Assembly (NCBI RefSeq): GCF_002135345.1
Contig: NZ_NEGI01000001.1
Coordinates: 434,001-498,000, forward strand
Source of the DNA: Acinetobacter sp. ANC 4648
Lineage (GTDB): Bacteria; Pseudomonadota; Gammaproteobacteria; Pseudomonadales; Moraxellaceae
DNA length: 64,000 bases
Direction of reading: 5' to 3'
Below the pieces are notes generated by a model. It was not told the origin of the DNA, made no database searches, and was given only the letters and a program-made list of their open reading frames with translations. A program made the position numbers and the translations under genes. Positions 28,192 to 37,431 of this stretch are shown here, one piece after another. Every line of letters begins with the position of its first letter. Position 1 is the stretch's first letter.

Positions 28192-28714
28192 AAAATATCA
28201 TCCTCTTTCTTCATTTGAATCTTTTATACAAAATAAATGGTCTATATTCTATTTTGCACACGCCTTAAGCTTACTGTTTATCACAGTTCTTCATCTTCAA
28301 TTAATTGGAATGACTTCCTCCATAATTGAACGGATGAACACTTTTTATCTGCAGATTCGTGTTCTTATGTATTCAATATCAGGCCTTATTGAAAAATAAG
28401 CAAGTAGATTTTGAAAAAATTAATGAAAAGAATATGAAAATTGACAACTTATTACAAAGTAAAATAACGTACTGTTTTATATGTATTTTTAATAATTTTT
28501 TTCTGTTCAAAAAACAACCTTATTCTAAGATTTTAATCTAGCTACTCCATACTCCTAAAATTATTAAATTTCAATTTTAAATATTAAAATCTAAACCCTC
28601 TAGTTTCGAATACTTTTAAAAATTACATATTTTTTTTCTTTGATGCTATTTCAGCTTTATTTTTGCTTAATAATCTGTATCCTTTAAGCGCTTTCTTGGG
28701 GGAGAAATTTTTTA
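28192..28714. other. 523-bp AT-rich divergent intergenic region
   Basis: Separates the HPF-like and OmpK-like genes and should hold both promoters. A very strong ribosome binding site GGGGGAG lies at 28696-28702 upstream of the OmpK-like gene. Short frames here lack ribosome binding sites and coding character. No repeat or terminator is seen. Confidence 0.4.
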
Positions 28715-29437
28715 ATGAAACTTACACACATTACTGCACTGTGCCTGCTCGCTTCAACTGCAACTTTGACGCAGGCAGCACCTGTTTGGCAAGACTTCAG
28801 TGTTACTGGTCTATATGGTGAAAACTATGAGTTAACACCAGACAAAAAACAGTCTACTGTAACTTTTGAATATGCAGCAAAGCTTAAATATGGTGATTTT
28901 TTTGCTTTTGCAGACCGCACTAACAGCAGTGGTCAATCAGATACTTATTTTGAAGTATCACCGCGTTTAAGCTTAGGCGCAGTTTCAGGTCAAAAACTTG
29001 AATTAGGGCCAATTAAAGATGTGTTAATCGCAACCACTTGGGAAGGTGGTAAAGATATGAACAACTATCTATATGGGGTAGGTGTAGATTTAGCGATTCC
29101 TTATTTCCAATATGCTCAATTAAACTTGTATCGTGCGAATAATGATATTCAAGCAGATGACTATCAATTGACATTTACCTATGGCATTCCATTTAAGCTT
29201 GCAGCTGAAGAATTTCTAGTTGATGGTTTCCTCGATTGGTCTACTGCTGAAAATGATAAAGTTGCTCATTCAAGTGAATTGAACTGGACCACACAATGGA
29301 AGTGGAATGTAGGCCCACACATTTCTCCAGCAACACGCTTATATCTTGGTGTTGAATACTCGGTATGGCATAACAAATATGGCGTTCCAGATAAAAATGA
29401 AAATAACGTTAGCGCATTAGTGAAATATCACTTCTAA
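28715..29437 (+). CDS. OmpK/Tsx family nucleoside-specific outer membrane channel
   Basis: A 240-aa protein with a signal peptide (cleavage near LTQAAPVW). The mature barrel starts WQDFSVTGLYGENYEL and ends in Phe (ALVKYHF). FEYAAKLKYGDFFAFADRTN is characteristic of the nucleoside-specific channel-forming Tsx/OmpK family (PF03502). Likely role is nucleoside uptake across the outer membrane; phage receptor function is known for relatives. The GGGGGAG Shine-Dalgarno predicts high translation. Confidence 0.85.
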   Translation: MKLTHITALCLLASTATLTQAAPVWQDFSVTGLYGENYELTPDKKQSTVTFEYAAKLKYGDFFAFADRTNSSGQSDTYFEVSPRLSLGAVSGQKLELGPIKDVLIATTWEGGKDMNNYLYGVGVDLAIPYFQYAQLNLYRANNDIQADDYQLTFTYGIPFKLAAEEFLVDGFLDWSTAENDKVAHSSELNWTTQWKWNVGPHISPATRLYLGVEYSVWHNKYGVPDKNENNVSALVKYHF

Positions 29438-29462
29438 TTGCCACTGTGATTTTTATTTAAAG

Positions 29463-29487
29463 GCAAGACTTCGGTCTTGCTTTTTTA
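29463..29487 (+). terminator. Terminator of the OmpK-like gene
   Basis: GCAAGAC-TTCG-GTCTTGC then six T; a classical tetraloop terminator. Confidence 0.92.
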
Positions 29488-29545
29488 TTGCTGTCATTCG
29501 CTAAAGTTTTTAAAATAGGTGGACAATTTTTCACTCGGCATTTTT

Positions 29546-30049
29546 ATGGACTTTTTAATTCGTCCCGCTCAAATAGAAGATTTACCGCATATTCTCAAAA
29601 TTTATAATGCCGAAATTATCAATGGAACCGCAACGTGGAATCATCATCCTAAAACTTTAGCAGATCTAAAAATTTGGTTTGAAGACTTAATCACTCAGCA
29701 ATTCCCACTGTATGTTGCAGAAGAAAAATATTCCCATAATATTGCAGGATTTGCCGATTATTCTGCCTTTCGTTCAATTCATGGCTTTAAACAAACCATT
29801 GAACATTCTGTATTTATTCATCCCAATTTTACACGCCAAGGTTTAGGCAAGACTTTAATGCTTAAGCTGATTGAACATGCCAAACAGCAGAATATGCATG
29901 TTATGGTGGCTGCGATTGATCATGATAATACTGGCTCAATTGTATTGCATGAAAAACTAGGCTTTAAACAAACAGGCTACATGCCTCAAGTCGGTCAAAA
30001 ATTTGGACAATGGCGAGATCTTGTCTTATTACAACTGATATTGGATTAA
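29546..30049 (+). CDS. GNAT family N-acetyltransferase (Pat-like)
   Basis: A 167-aa GNAT protein. The order of motifs resembles the phosphinothricin acetyltransferase-like group: IRPAQIEDLPHILKIYN, then NGTATW, HSVFIHPNFTRQGLGKTLM (acetyl-CoA pyrophosphate loop Q/RxxGxG/A), and HEKLGFKQTGY. Such proteins often acylate amino acids such as methionine sulfone. ATG 29546 (MDFLIRPAQ) is favoured over GTG 29519 because homology starts there, although neither has a clear ribosome binding site. Confidence 0.82.
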   Translation: MDFLIRPAQIEDLPHILKIYNAEIINGTATWNHHPKTLADLKIWFEDLITQQFPLYVAEEKYSHNIAGFADYSAFRSIHGFKQTIEHSVFIHPNFTRQGLGKTLMLKLIEHAKQQNMHVMVAAIDHDNTGSIVLHEKLGFKQTGYMPQVGQKFGQWRDLVLLQLILD

Positions 30050-30076
30050 TATTAAAAAAATTATAAATATAGGTGC

Positions 30077-30103
30077 TAAAAAGCCCCTTTCGGGGCTTGT
30101 ATT
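30077..30103. terminator. Bidirectional terminator between GNAT gene and parE
   Basis: AAAAAGCCCC-TTTC-GGGGCTT stem; T-run is best on the minus strand (parE side). Confidence 0.85.
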
Positions 30104-31984
30104 TTATACGGCCAAATCTGCCAAATTACCTTTTTGTTCTAACCAATGCTTACGATCGCCAGAACGTTTTTTTGCTAACAATTTATCCAATAAACCTGCA
30201 GTAAAATGAGCATCATCCAAATCTAGTTGAACTAAGCGACGCGTATTCGGATCCATTGTGGTTTCACGCAACTGACTCGCATTCATTTCACCCAAACCTT
30301 TAAATCGCATAATCTGTGGATTCTTAGACTTGGCTTTCTTTAAGATAATCTCTAACTCATCATCATCTAGAGCATAATGAACGTCTTTCGCATCATCTAC
30401 ACGATATAACGGTGGCATTGCTACAAATAAATGCCCTTCTTCCACTAAGGCATGAAAATGCTTCACAAATAAAGCACACAGCAAAGTCGCGATGTGTAAA
30501 CCATCTGAATCTGCATCTGCAAGAATACAGATTTTGCCATAACGTAATTCGGAAAGATCATCACTACCTGGATCTACACCGATGGCAATTGCAATATCAT
30601 GTACTTCCTGAGAAGCGAGAACTTCATCTGAAGATACTTCCCAAGTATTCAAAATTTTTCCACGAATTGGCATAATCGCTTGGAAGTTTTTATCCCGTGC
30701 TTGCTTAGCCGAACCACCAGCAGAATCCCCTTCTACGATAAACAATTCAGACTCTTCTAGTGTATGGCCAACACAATCGGCCAATTTTCCTGGAAGCGCA
30801 GGGCCCGAAACAATCTTTTTACGTTCAACTTTTTTCGCGGCTTTTAAACGGCGACCCGCTTTGGCAATTGCCAATTCAGCCAGCTGCATTGCGACTTCAG
30901 AGTTTTGATTAAGCCATAAAGCAAAAGCATCTTTGGCAATATTTAAAACAATATTGGATGCTTCACGACTGGAAAGACGCTCTTTGGTCTGTCCCGAAAA
31001 TTGTGGTTCTTGGAATTTTAAAGACAGAATATAATTCACGCCATCCCAAACATCTTCCGCAGACAATTTCATATTACGGGGCAGTAGATTACGGAGCTCA
31101 CAAAACTCACGCAAGGCATCGGTTACACCGGAGCGTAAGCCATTTACATGCGTACCACCTTGTGCGGTAGGAATTAAATTCACGTAACTCTCTTGAATTT
31201 GCTCACCGCCTTCAGCATTCCAACAAATTGCAAATTCAGCACTCGCACGCTCCACTTCACCTGTTGCAACAAAAGCAGGCTCAGGGATAATTTCACGCTC
31301 TTGTAGCTCATCCATCAAATAGTCAACTAGACCATTTTCAAACTGCCACTCTATTTTTTCATTATTAATTTCGTCAATATAAATAATTTGTAGCCCTGCA
31401 GCTAAAACTGCTTTGGCTTTTAAATTATGTTTTAGTGCTTTTAAGGCAAATTTAGGTGAATCAAAATATTTATCTTCTGGCCAAAAATGAACCCTAGTTC
31501 CTGTGGCACGTTTCGCCACTTTACCTTCTAAAACTTCAAGCGCTGAAACGGGCTCACCTCGTTCAAACGCCATTTTATATAAATTACCTTGACGCTGTAC
31601 TTCCACTTCTACCCGTGTCGACAATGCATTAACAACAGAAATTCCGACCCCATGTAAACCACCTGAAAATTGGTAGTTATCGGTACTAAATTTACCGCCA
31701 GCATGCAGCTTGGTCATGATAATTTCAATGCCACTCTGACCATACTCAGGATGAATATCAACCGGCATCCCACGACCATTATCTTCGACCGATAAAGAGC
31801 CATCTTTATAGACGATCACAGTAATTTTATTGGCATGTCCTGCAAGTGCCTCATCGACCGCATTATCAATAACCTCTTGCGCCAAATGGTTTGGACGAGT
31901 GGTATCGGTATACATGCCTGGACGACGACGTACAGGATCTAGGCCAGATAAAACTTCAAGTGATTGGGCCGTATATTGAGACAC
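30104..31984 (-). CDS. parE: DNA topoisomerase IV subunit B
   Basis: ATPase subunit of topoisomerase IV, which decatenates daughter chromosomes with ParC. 626 aa. GHKL ATP site: VIDNAVDEALAGHA and VEDNGRGMPVD, then GGLHGVGISVVNALS. Toprim motifs LFIVEGDSAGGSAKQARD and ILADADSDGLHI are intact. Length fits ParE rather than GyrB, which is longer. It is 16 nt downstream of yqiA, an arrangement also seen in E. coli. Confidence 0.97.
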   Translation of the reverse strand: MSQYTAQSLEVLSGLDPVRRRPGMYTDTTRPNHLAQEVIDNAVDEALAGHANKITVIVYKDGSLSVEDNGRGMPVDIHPEYGQSGIEIIMTKLHAGGKFSTDNYQFSGGLHGVGISVVNALSTRVEVEVQRQGNLYKMAFERGEPVSALEVLEGKVAKRATGTRVHFWPEDKYFDSPKFALKALKHNLKAKAVLAAGLQIIYIDEINNEKIEWQFENGLVDYLMDELQEREIIPEPAFVATGEVERASAEFAICWNAEGGEQIQESYVNLIPTAQGGTHVNGLRSGVTDALREFCELRNLLPRNMKLSAEDVWDGVNYILSLKFQEPQFSGQTKERLSSREASNIVLNIAKDAFALWLNQNSEVAMQLAELAIAKAGRRLKAAKKVERKKIVSGPALPGKLADCVGHTLEESELFIVEGDSAGGSAKQARDKNFQAIMPIRGKILNTWEVSSDEVLASQEVHDIAIAIGVDPGSDDLSELRYGKICILADADSDGLHIATLLCALFVKHFHALVEEGHLFVAMPPLYRVDDAKDVHYALDDDELEIILKKAKSKNPQIMRFKGLGEMNASQLRETTMDPNTRRLVQLDLDDAHFTAGLLDKLLAKKRSGDRKHWLEQKGNLADLAV

Positions 31985-32000
31985 GTTGTAGGTTTTCCTT

Positions 32001-32585
32001 TTATTTTAGGGAATACGATAAAAATTCCAAAAGCATCGGTATTTTATCTGCAAAATTTTCCATGGCATGGTTGCCATGCATCTCGATCATGATTAAGGAT
32101 GTATGCGCGGCAGCACTATAATACCGTTGTGCTTCACGATAATCTAAAACTTCATCACCTTGTTGTAACAGAACCAATATTTTGTCTGCATCCTGTACAA
32201 ATGGCACAGCAATTCGTTCTAAGTGATCAAGTTGTGCATCATCTAAAGTCCAGTGCTCATTTACTTTATACGGAATTTGCTCAACTCCAAATAAATCTCG
32301 GAACAATTGCCATGGTCGCATAGCAGGATTAATCAGTACAGCAGGTACACCATATTTCGCGACCAATTGTGTCGCGTAAAAACCACCTAAACTACTCCCA
32401 ACCAAAACAACATCATCGAATTGTTCAATTAAACTGGAAATAGCATCAAATACCTGTTGAGGCGGCATATTTAAATCGGGCAAATGTACTTTGTACGCTG
32501 GATATTGCTGACAATAATGGTTTAATTGCTGTCCTTTAATAGATAAAGCGCTACTTTGAAAACCATGTAAATAGATAATATTCAT
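32001..32585 (-). CDS. yqiA: YqiA-like alpha/beta-fold esterase
   Basis: A 194-aa esterase of the UPF0227/YqiA family. N-terminus MNIIYLHGFQSSALSIKG, nucleophile elbow VGSSLGGFYATQ near residue 83, and a C-terminal His in MHGNHAME. Asp in LLQQGDEVLDY supplies the third residue. Immediately upstream of parE in the same operon. Physiological substrate unknown. Confidence 0.88.
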   Translation of the reverse strand: MNIIYLHGFQSSALSIKGQQLNHYCQQYPAYKVHLPDLNMPPQQVFDAISSLIEQFDDVVLVGSSLGGFYATQLVAKYGVPAVLINPAMRPWQLFRDLFGVEQIPYKVNEHWTLDDAQLDHLERIAVPFVQDADKILVLLQQGDEVLDYREAQRYYSAAAHTSLIMIEMHGNHAMENFADKIPMLLEFLSYSLK

Positions 32586-32626
32586 ATCAACTTATTTGAA
32601 ATTTAACTCAATTTGTTTTATTTTTA

Positions 32627-32642
32627 CGTGATATATATCACA
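32627..32642. promoter_or_regulatory. CRP/Vfr-like palindrome
   Basis: CGTGA-TATATA-TCACA, matching nine of ten conserved positions of TGTGA-N6-TCACA, in the divergent yqiA/PGAP1-like promoter region. Binding by an Acinetobacter Vfr/Crp homologue is inferred. Confidence 0.4.
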
Positions 32643-32726
32643 AAATTATACGATTGTTAGGTAATAACCTTTTGTTTGTCAGACAAAATTTTAACATTTG
32701 AAGATAATCATCGGTATCTTAAAACT

Positions 32727-32820
32727 GTTCAGGATGAACAATATTCGATGATTAAATAGGATTTATACATTGATCTGTAGCAAAAATAAAGTCTCCGATA
32801 TGGATCAATTAGAATTAGGA
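32727..32820 (+). promoter_or_regulatory. GGA-rich mRNA leader of the PGAP1-like gene
   Basis: Four GGA motifs precede the start codon at 32831. One is in the perfect stem-loop GTTCA-GGA-TGAAC (32727-32739). Two are in TAGGATT (32758-32764) and ATGGATC. The last is in the Shine-Dalgarno TTAGGATAA (32816-32824). This layout is typical for CsrA/RsmA-repressed leaders. Confidence 0.45.
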
Positions 32821-32830
32821 TAACCCACAC

Positions 32831-34162
32831 ATGCCGAGTTTAACACCACTACACGAAACCTATTGTAAATGGGATCGCTCCCCACTTAGTCAAGCTGATG
32901 TACTGGAAGGTTTAGCTCAACTGGTCAGCACTCGCTTAAGTGGCGTTGTTCAAGATTTTATTCAAGCGATTCAACGCGAAATGCTCTTGAGTGTATTTGG
33001 TTTAAGTAAACAAAAAGCCCAAAAATTTCAAATGCAGCCTTATGTCGAAAAGGCTTATCAATTGGGATATAGCACTTTACAGCACTACGGTAACTACTTA
33101 CTTGCACCCAGTTTACGTAAAATTATTGAACGTTTCCCCAATTTACATGACAAAGCACTAACAGCGAATATGCATTTTCTAATCAGTGCGCTCAATGGTG
33201 TTTTAGGGGATTATCTGCTTAGCACTCAGAATCCTCTTGCACTTTCGAGCCTTTTGTATGACCGGTATGGCATGGTTCAGCAAGGTGATTTAGACGGACG
33301 TATTGTAATTTTTGTGCATGGTTTATGTATGAATCACTTAGATTGGTCCAACCGTGGTAATGGAGGTATCGGTGAGAAACTGTTAGCGCAGCGTGATAAC
33401 AACACAATGTTGTATCTCAATTACAATACTGGACGGCGTATTTCTGCCAATGGTCGCAGTCTCTCTAACTTACTTGAAGACTTAGTCAAACGTAATCCAC
33501 GCATCACCAGTATTGATTTAATTGGACATAGCATGGGTGGCCTTGTTTCACGAAGCGCTTTATTTTATGGCAAACAAAATATGCACCAGTGGTTCCATAT
33601 GGTGGAAAATTTAGTCTGTATTGGTTCACCTCATCATGGTGCAGTGCTGGAACGTTTTGGTTTTGCCTTACAAGAAAAAACCGGACATTTCCCACTTGTT
33701 AAAATGATCAGTCACATCGTAAATATTCGTAGTAATGGTATTTTAGATTTACGCTATGGCAGTGTTCGTGATGATGATTGGGAGCATAATAATGCACGAA
33801 TTGGCTTAGTCGATGATAATCGTAAACCAGCACCATTGCCTTCACACATCAATAGCTTTTTAGTTGCGGGTACACTCGAGCTTGCCAATAAAAAGAATAA
33901 GACTTTAAAAATTATTGGCGACTATTTGGTTAGTGTCAAAAGTGCTTTAGGTGAGCATCCCAATCCACGCTATCAACTCAAACTACCTGAATCCCATAAA
34001 GCTGTTTTTTATGGCTTAAATCACTTAGAAATTCAATATCATCCGAGTGTGGCAGAACAAATTGCAAAATGGTTTTACCCAAATCATGATGATTTGGCAG
34101 AAAAACAAATTCGTAAATATCTAATTCAATTGGAAAATATGCAAGGCATTGTACAGACCTGA
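32831..34162 (+). CDS. PGAP1-like alpha/beta hydrolase (lipase-like)
   Basis: A 443-aa protein with an all-helical N-terminal region (about 1-150) and an alpha/beta hydrolase domain beginning at IVIFVHGLCMNHLDW. The nucleophile elbow IGHSMGGLVSRSALF is near residue 236, and IGSPHHGAVLERFGF follows, as in PGAP1-like and triacylglycerol lipase families. A His in LNHLEIQYHP near 400 can complete the triad. No signal peptide is evident, so it may act inside the cell or be membrane-associated. The leader suggests Crp-type and CsrA-type control. Confidence 0.82.
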   Translation: MPSLTPLHETYCKWDRSPLSQADVLEGLAQLVSTRLSGVVQDFIQAIQREMLLSVFGLSKQKAQKFQMQPYVEKAYQLGYSTLQHYGNYLLAPSLRKIIERFPNLHDKALTANMHFLISALNGVLGDYLLSTQNPLALSSLLYDRYGMVQQGDLDGRIVIFVHGLCMNHLDWSNRGNGGIGEKLLAQRDNNTMLYLNYNTGRRISANGRSLSNLLEDLVKRNPRITSIDLIGHSMGGLVSRSALFYGKQNMHQWFHMVENLVCIGSPHHGAVLERFGFALQEKTGHFPLVKMISHIVNIRSNGILDLRYGSVRDDDWEHNNARIGLVDDNRKPAPLPSHINSFLVAGTLELANKKNKTLKIIGDYLVSVKSALGEHPNPRYQLKLPESHKAVFYGLNHLEIQYHPSVAEQIAKWFYPNHDDLAEKQIRKYLIQLENMQGIVQT

Positions 34163-34177
34163 TTATATATTTTTAAA

Positions 34178-34206
34178 CCAATTGAGTTTTCAAGTTGGCT
34201 TTTCTA
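34178..34206 (+). terminator. Weak terminator of the PGAP1-like gene
   Basis: CCAA-TTGA-GTTT-TCAA-GTTGG hairpin with a one-base bulge, followed by CTTTTCT. Confidence 0.5.
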
Positions 34207-34430
34207 TGCGGTCATTTGGATTTATGCTTCGACTATAAGTCGAAGACTTTCTATGGGATGCATAATTTCATGGTATGTATGCACTACACATAACCTGCGC
34301 GGATTAATCTTTGTACCTATTTCTAGAGTAGAGATATCATCGCTGAGCAAATGAATATTGAGAGTGTCATCCCTATCCATTAAATATTTTTCATCGGGTT
34401 ATTTTTAATTAGGGCGAGAATACTACAATA

Positions 34431-34460
34431 AAAAATAGCCAGTTTAAACTGGCTATTTTA
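34431..34460 (-). terminator. Terminator of dsbB
   Basis: AAATAGCCAGTTT/AAACTGGCTATTT palindrome with a minus-strand T-run. Confidence 0.82.
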
Positions 34461-34466
34461 AAAGTA

Positions 34467-34967
34467 TTAAGTAGGATATTTACGGAATAATTGCCATAAG
34501 CTAATCAAGGTTAAAACACTAAAGAATGCCAAAGACCAAACTGGTAAGGATTGTCCTAAAAATGTCCAATCTACCATGGCACATTCGCCTGAGCCTGTTA
34601 ATACTTCTTTAAATACAGATTTCATTGGTAAAGTTTCTACCCAATAATCTAGTCCTGGTCCACAGCTTGGCACTTGATCTGGTGGCAAATTTTGTAGCCA
34701 TACATGACGAGCCGCAACGCCTGCTGACCAAGCAATCGCAACTAAACCTAAAAATGCATAAACACGTTTAAATCCAGTACTAATCGGATTATGTAAACAT
34801 GCAATTAAGGAAATAAGCCCTAAACCGATTAAACCAATACGTTGAAATACACAAAGTGGACATGGCTCTAAACCCTGAGCATGTTCCAAATACAAGGCAA
34901 ATGCCATACCGACGACACTTGCTAAAAATAAAATACCACTCACGAAGCGATAATTACGCCATTGCAT
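34467..34967 (-). CDS. dsbB: Disulfide bond formation protein DsbB
   Basis: Inner-membrane quinone-dependent oxidase that reoxidises DsbA. 166 aa, four predicted transmembrane helices. First periplasmic Cys pair in EPCPLCVFQR near residues 36-39; second pair in PSCGPGL and GSGECAMVDW. All four essential cysteines are present. RBS GAGGAA precedes the ATG. It follows gshA after 32 bp on the same strand and may be cotranscribed, linking two thiol functions. Confidence 0.95.
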   Translation of the reverse strand: MQWRNYRFVSGILFLASVVGMAFALYLEHAQGLEPCPLCVFQRIGLIGLGLISLIACLHNPISTGFKRVYAFLGLVAIAWSAGVAARHVWLQNLPPDQVPSCGPGLDYWVETLPMKSVFKEVLTGSGECAMVDWTFLGQSLPVWSLAFFSVLTLISLWQLFRKYPT

Positions 34968-34999
34968 GGATTTTCCTCTTAATTTTTTATCAGATTGGT

Positions 35000-36577
35000 T
35001 TATCTAAATTTAGCAAGATAGTCATTAAAACTGATACTTGTATCTTGCTCAAGCTGCTGTTGCTGTTGCAGGGATGACTGCGTAAGTGCTTCAAAATACG
35101 CTAAAGTTTCAGAGCTTAATACATGCTGTTGGTAACTTTCAAGATGTTGATTTGCCATAAAGCTACCGAAGCTCCATGTCCCACCTTGTTCAAGGGTATC
35201 TTCAATTACTTGAGCAGATAACGTTTCAGCAACGTCATCAATACGGCGCTGCATTACCAATATAGCCTGTGTATACAAATCAGTTGCATACGTTTGATTC
35301 AGTAACTCGGCTAAAGGTTGCATTGCATTAATGTGCGACTGTAGCCAATCTTCAAGTGAGTACTCCTGACCTGCTTCCATAATCTTGGCATTCGGTGCAC
35401 GACCACGATTGACCACCTCAGCTTGGTTTTTTTCAATGATTTCTTGTTCATCATCAAACAGATCAGGGCTATCTTTCAATAGACAATATAAGGCTAAAAC
35501 CTCGAGGAAGCCGGCGCTATCTTCATTGATTCCAATTGCACTATACGGATTCACATCTACCGCACGCAATTCAACATAGCCAATTCCACGATCAGCTAAA
35601 GCTTCAGAAGGGGTTTCACCTGCTTGGGGAACTTGTTTCGGACGTACTAAACTATAATATTCATTTTCAATTTGCAGGACGTGATCATTAATTTGAATTG
35701 GTTCACCTTGCGCATTATTTAGACCCAAATGACTAAATTGCTCATAAGGCGTATGGACTGCTTTTTGTAGCTCTTCCACATAAGCTTTTAAATTATTGTA
35801 ATGGATGCCTAATTGTTTCTGTGCAGAATTTTGATAACCAAACTGCCCCATTCTTAAGGCTGTCGCATAAGGAAGATACAAAGTACCTTTCACTAAAGGC
35901 AATAATTGATGTTCACGCCCAGTCATAAAACATTTGCACACCGATGGACTCGCACCAATCAGAAATGTCACCAAAGGCGTTAACCGAATAAAATTACGTA
36001 CTAAACCCAAATACCGATGGCTACGGTAATCCTGCAAATTTAATGCCTTTAAGACAGTATCGGTTTCATGTTGTTGTAATGCTTCAAATACAGTGTCAGG
36101 AAATGAAATATTATAATGTACACCCGAAATCGTCTGCATACGACGACCATAGCGAATTCCCAAGCCATGACGATATAAGGTTTTAAATTTTCCAATATTA
36201 GATGTGCCATATTGTGCTAACCGAATATTTTCCTCTTGCTCATCCAACATACATGGCATCGACAATGGCCAAAGTTTTTCGCCATTTTCTAAATAACGAT
36301 GCACAACTGCATGAATATCTGCTAAATAATTTAATGCTTCTGGAATACTTTCTTTCGGCGGAGTAATAAACTCCATCAAGGCTTCAGAATAATCTGTGGT
36401 GATATGTGGATGGGTTAGAGCTGAACCCAAAGTTTTAGGATGATCTGCTTGAGATAAGAAACCATTACTTTGCATACGTAAACTTTCACGCTCAATGCCA
36501 CGTAACATTCCAGTGAACAATGCTGAATCGACCCAAGTCGGTAAAACAGATGGAAAAATCGCTTCGGGTTGATTCAT
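35000..36577 (-). CDS. gshA: Glutamate--cysteine ligase
   Basis: First enzyme of glutathione synthesis, making gamma-glutamylcysteine. 525 aa, the gammaproteobacterial GshA type. GIERESLRM near the N-terminus is the metal/glutamate-binding motif; DYSEALMEFITPP and the YVELRAVDVNPYSAIGI segment are conserved. dsbB lies just downstream. gshB is elsewhere in the window. Confidence 0.97.
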   Translation of the reverse strand: MNQPEAIFPSVLPTWVDSALFTGMLRGIERESLRMQSNGFLSQADHPKTLGSALTHPHITTDYSEALMEFITPPKESIPEALNYLADIHAVVHRYLENGEKLWPLSMPCMLDEQEENIRLAQYGTSNIGKFKTLYRHGLGIRYGRRMQTISGVHYNISFPDTVFEALQQHETDTVLKALNLQDYRSHRYLGLVRNFIRLTPLVTFLIGASPSVCKCFMTGREHQLLPLVKGTLYLPYATALRMGQFGYQNSAQKQLGIHYNNLKAYVEELQKAVHTPYEQFSHLGLNNAQGEPIQINDHVLQIENEYYSLVRPKQVPQAGETPSEALADRGIGYVELRAVDVNPYSAIGINEDSAGFLEVLALYCLLKDSPDLFDDEQEIIEKNQAEVVNRGRAPNAKIMEAGQEYSLEDWLQSHINAMQPLAELLNQTYATDLYTQAILVMQRRIDDVAETLSAQVIEDTLEQGGTWSFGSFMANQHLESYQQHVLSSETLAYFEALTQSSLQQQQQLEQDTSISFNDYLAKFR

Positions 36578-36786
36578 ACTTACTCGCTTATCTTAAAGAA
36601 TTTTTTAAAATAAAATTATTGGATTACATCAGTATAACGTGAATTATTGCTGCTACAGCATGCCCGATTCGATTTTGGACGAACTATTCATTCTATTTTG
36701 GCAAATTTTTATCACAAAGTTGCGCTATATAACATCATAAATTTGTGATTTTATAGAACAATAATCGCTAAAGAATTGTAAATATA

Positions 36787-37326
36787 ATGAATTATCAAGC
36801 AGTCATCGATTTTTGGTTCAACTCAAACACTCAAACTTATTGGTTCGCTAAAAGTGATGAGTTCGACCAAGAATTACGCAATCATTTTACAGAGGTCCTT
36901 GAACAAGCACGTCAAGCTGAACTTTGGACATGGCGGAAAACGGCTGAAGGGCGTTTAGCTGAAATTATTGTACTAGATCAATTTTCACGAAATTTATTTC
37001 GTAATTCCCCTGCATCATTTACACATGATCCTTTGGCACTTGCACTGGCACAAGAAAGTATTAGTTTAGGGCTAGACCAACAGCTAGCTCCTGAACAACG
37101 TGCATTTTTATATATGCCTTTTATGCACAGTGAATCCAAACTAATGCATGAACATGCACTACAACTTTTTGAAAATTTAGGTAATCCCATTAATTTAGAT
37201 TTTGAAAAACAACATAAAAGTATTATTGATCGTTTTGGGCGCTATCCACATCGCAATGCAATTTTAGGGCGTCAATCTACACCTGAAGAATTAGAGTTTT
37301 TAAAACAACCAAATAGCCATTTTTAA
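36787..37326 (+). CDS. DUF924 family protein
   Basis: A 179-aa all-helical cytosolic protein with the DUF924 hallmarks: VIDFWF at the start, RLAEIIVLDQFSRNLFR, LYMPFMHSES and the C-terminal FGRYPHRNAILGRQSTPEELEFL. The fold is TPR-like. Biochemical function unknown. Divergent from gshA by 209 bp. Confidence 0.92.
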   Translation: MNYQAVIDFWFNSNTQTYWFAKSDEFDQELRNHFTEVLEQARQAELWTWRKTAEGRLAEIIVLDQFSRNLFRNSPASFTHDPLALALAQESISLGLDQQLAPEQRAFLYMPFMHSESKLMHEHALQLFENLGNPINLDFEKQHKSIIDRFGRYPHRNAILGRQSTPEELEFLKQPNSHF

Positions 37327-37431
37327 TGCTCGGAGTGGCCTTACAAAAACCAGCTTGAAATCCATCTTCGCTCCACCCATTTATAACAATATAAACCCCT
37401 AAAACTACTGATCCATCAAAAGGAACGAACC

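Larger units (their letters stand above)
34163..34466. other. 304-bp intergenic region with hairpins
   Basis: Between the PGAP1-like gene and the convergent dsbB. Contains a weak terminator right after the hydrolase gene (34178-34206), a perfect 8-bp hairpin CTTCGACT-ATA-AGTCGAAG (34227-34245), and the dsbB terminator (34431-34460). No gene is recognised. Confidence 0.45.

Noticed and set aside
28160..28541. Two short plus-strand frames between the HPF-like and OmpK-like genes
   Set aside because: AT-rich low-complexity translations without ribosome binding sites; treated as spacer.
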